Below are positions 5,399-6,993 of a DNA stretch of 6,993 nt, piece after piece. A program made the position numbers and the translations under genes. Source of the DNA: an uncultured Ruminococcus sp. (GTDB lineage: Bacteria; Bacillota; Clostridia; Oscillospirales; CAG-272); contig CADAXH010000062.1 of NCBI GenBank assembly GCA_902791785.1, positions 1 through 6,993 of the forward strand, read 5' to 3'. Below the pieces are notes generated by a model. That model was not told the DNA's origin, ran no database searches, and saw only the letters and a program-made list of their open reading frames with translations. Position 1 is the stretch's first letter. Every line of letters begins with the position of its first letter.

Positions 5399-6993
5399 TC
5401 AGTTTTTGGAGTATTTTGTCTCGAAATCTTCGTGTCCGGGATATGTCTCATAAGACGGATCCACGGAGACAAGTTCTTCGAATGTGTCTATTTCTGCAAT
5501 GTCGCTCTTGTGAATCGTTCTGACTTCGACATGGTAGTTCTTTCTGCATATTCTCAGCGGAACGAATTCCCACAGATTCTCCTTGCCTGCCCTTGAGTTG
5601 TACACCTTCAGAAGATCAGCTTTAAGTTTCTCCGAATCATCCTGATCCCAGTACGAGATTCCGTATGCCTGGTAGCAGTCTTCTCCGCCTCTCTCGTAAT
5701 TTGAAAGGTAACCTCCGACTCTCTTGAAGCACCAGTCGTCAGTCTCGTTAACTTTTGCACCGAGATAGTTTGTCTTGTACTCGTACTTGCGGATGATCTC
5801 TGGATTCTTTATTACAAGGTCAGCTTCGCATATGTAGCATCTGTCAATTAAGTCGATGCACTTGATGAGAGATGAAATGTTGTTCGTTATATTGAATTCG
5901 TCATTGTCTATGAACCTGATCATCGGGTATTTTTCGAGCAGTTCGTCAAACTGTTCTTTTTTGTAGCCCCTGACAATGTAAATCGATTCAATTCCGCTGG
6001 CCAGAAGCGCATCGAGAAGCGAGTCTATTATTCTCTCTCCGTTGACTCTGACGAGAGGCTTCGGTGTATGAAGTGATACCGGAGCAAGTCTGTGGCCAAA
6101 TCCTGCAGCAAGGATTATTGCTTTTCTTACCCTGTACTGCTCAAGCACTTTCAGTCCCTTGTCAGTAATGCAGAGATTGTTGCCAGAATCCAGTTCAGCG
6201 AACCCAAGTTCAAACACCTGATTCAGAAGCTTGTTGACTGTGCCCAGAGACAATGTGAGCGTGTCTGACAGATATCTCTGCGAATATCTCTTTTTCCCGT
6301 TCTTTTCAAGGAATGTAAGCAGTTCAAATTGATATAAAGATAATTCCATTGTGGAACCGGCCTCCTTTTTCTGCCTGTTTTTTATTGCGTTTGATACCAC
6401 ATTGAGTATAACCCTGGCGAATATGTTTATAAGTAGAATGAGAACTGAGATAGCTCCCTGCATCTCGTAGTTGCTCGTCTTCTCGTAACTGTTTATGAGG
6501 ATCGCCAGAGGCTGATTGCTGTATGTGCACAGAAATGCCACAGCAGAGATTGTAATCATACTGTTAAGGAAGAAGTATGAGAACATCTCTATCAGCGTCG
6601 TCACCGAATTCGGAATAAGGACGTTGACGAGTATCTTGAATTTGTTTATTCCGAGCGTCTCGCCTATGACTTCGTAGTCCTTGTTTATCTTTGTTAGACA
6701 GTTCTTTGCCATGATGAACGGTGAACCCAGGAAGTGGAACACATTCACGAATATGAGGATGAGAACAGTCCCGTAAAAGAATCCGTTTGTGTTTTTGAAC
6801 AGGAGCATGTACCCAATACCAAGTACAAGTCCAGGAATTGCTATTGTGGATATTGAAAGCAGGTTTATGACCTTGCCTACTTTTCCTTCTTTTCTGACTG
6901 ACAGATATCCCAGGAAATATGCGAATACTGTTCCGAGAAGTCCCGTCAGAAGAGCTATGAGAAGCGAGTTTACGACATAACTGCCTATTCCGA
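5399..6993 (-). CDS. ABC-importer permease (C-terminal half) continuous with winged-HTH and LicC-like cytidylyltransferase; 5' end beyond right edge
   Basis: The frame is open from the right edge to TGA at 5399-5401, giving 530 visible residues. The first about 210 are an inner-membrane permease: about five hydrophobic segments, PGLVLGIGYMLLF, and the ATPase-contact EAA loop (EVIGETLGINKF through LIP, bases 6611-6673). This resembles the second module of permeases for 2-aminoethylphosphonate, Fe3+ or thiamine. Without a stop it passes through a basic stretch (KNRQKKEAGST) into a 316-residue unit starting with the methionine codon at 6349. That unit has a winged helix-turn-helix (its residues 1-70; SQRYLSDTLTLSLGTVNKLL) and a nucleotidyltransferase fold (75-300) with the nucleotide-binding AIILAAGFGHRLAPVS and TPKPLV, metal-site EAD (175-177), YGISYWD and AEIDTFEEL. 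These match CTP:phosphocholine cytidylyltransferase LicC and its phosphonate relatives (PntC type). Inference: a substrate importer joined to the enzyme that activates the imported headgroup as a CMP ester for surface decoration. Family calls are firm; the substrate (phosphocholine, aminoethylphosphonate or other) is not. Whether a single fusion protein is made is uncertain because of the internal start signal. Confidence 0.85.
   Translation of the reverse strand, partial: GIGSYVVNSLLIALLTGLLGTVFAYFLGYLSVRKEGKVGKVINLLSISTIAIPGLVLGIGYMLLFKNTNGFFYGTVLILIFVNVFHFLGSPFIMAKNCLTKINKDYEVIGETLGINKFKILVNVLIPNSVTTLIEMFSYFFLNSMITISAVAFLCTYSNQPLAILINSYEKTSNYEMQGAISVLILLINIFARVILNVVSNAIKNRQKKEAGSTMELSLYQFELLTFLEKNGKKRYSQRYLSDTLTLSLGTVNKLLNQVFELGFAELDSGNNLCITDKGLKVLEQYRVRKAIILAAGFGHRLAPVSLHTPKPLVRVNGERIIDSLLDALLASGIESIYIVRGYKKEQFDELLEKYPMIRFIDNDEFNITNNISSLIKCIDLIDRCYICEADLVIKNPEIIRKYEYKTNYLGAKVNETDDWCFKRVGGYLSNYERGGEDCYQAYGISYWDQDDSEKLKADLLKVYNSRAGKENLWEFVPLRICRKNYHVEVRTIHKSDIAEIDTFEELVSVDPSYETYPGHEDFETKYSKN
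6347..6367 (-). promoter_or_regulatory. Internal Shine-Dalgarno and ATG for the HTH-cytidylyltransferase part
   Basis: On the minus strand AAGGAGG (6361-6367) stands 11 bases before an in-frame ATG (6347-6349), exactly where permease-like sequence ends and the winged-HTH domain starts. Spacing is slightly long but usable. It would give a free 316-residue enzyme (5399-6349), the usual form of HTH-LicC proteins. The same bases encode lysine and glutamate of the linker, so a chance purine-rich match is possible, though its position at the domain border argues against that. Confidence 0.6.

Noticed and set aside
6324..6530. Overlapping frame at the permease/HTH junction considered as a frameshifted true permease end
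   Set aside because: Its translation is polar and lacks the last membrane segment, while the main frame keeps a good hydrophobic segment and basic tail up to the junction; no frameshift is needed.
1..6993. Archaeal (methanogen) origin, since some rumen methanogens carry NRPS genes
   Set aside because: The clear hairpin-plus-T-tract terminator, an extended -10-like element and moderate GC fit a bacterium better, though the window alone cannot exclude it.

Overview
The window holds three protein-coding genes, all read on the minus strand (right to left), with only about 120 bp of non-coding DNA. Two genes run off the edges. Moderate GC, strong GGAGG-type ribosome binding sites, a TTG start, an intrinsic terminator and frequent AGA arginine codons suggest a bacterium, most likely an anaerobic Firmicute of the gut or rumen type (Clostridia or relatives). 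That placement is an inference, not a demonstrated identity.

Right part (5399-6993): one uninterrupted reading frame enters from the right edge. It begins as the C-terminal half of an ABC-importer permease of the 2-aminoethylphosphonate/iron/thiamine type. It continues without a stop into a winged helix-turn-helix domain and then a LicC-like nucleotidyltransferase (CTP:phosphocholine or CTP:phosphonate cytidylyltransferase type). A strong internal Shine-Dalgarno and ATG sit exactly at the junction, so the cell may make a fusion, a separate 316-residue enzyme, or both. A terminator hairpin follows the stop codon.

Middle (5278-5398): a short AT-rich intergenic region with that terminator and a probable promoter for the next unit.

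Left part (1-5277): a two-gene operon. A Sfp-type 4'-phosphopantetheinyl transferase (199 aa, TTG start) overlaps by 14 bp the start of a large non-ribosomal peptide synthetase (NRPS). 1563 residues of the NRPS are visible, in the order C-A-PCP-C-A(partial), continuing past the left edge. The transferase would load the phosphopantetheine arm onto the NRPS carrier domains. The assembly line then activates at least two amino acids, and because it starts with a condensation domain it may first accept an acyl group or an upstream peptide. Layout and size recall the small gut-clostridial NRPS clusters known to make N-acyl dipeptide aldehydes/pyrazinones, but the diagnostic terminal domain lies outside the window.

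No RNA genes, CRISPR arrays, insertion sequences or long repeats were seen.
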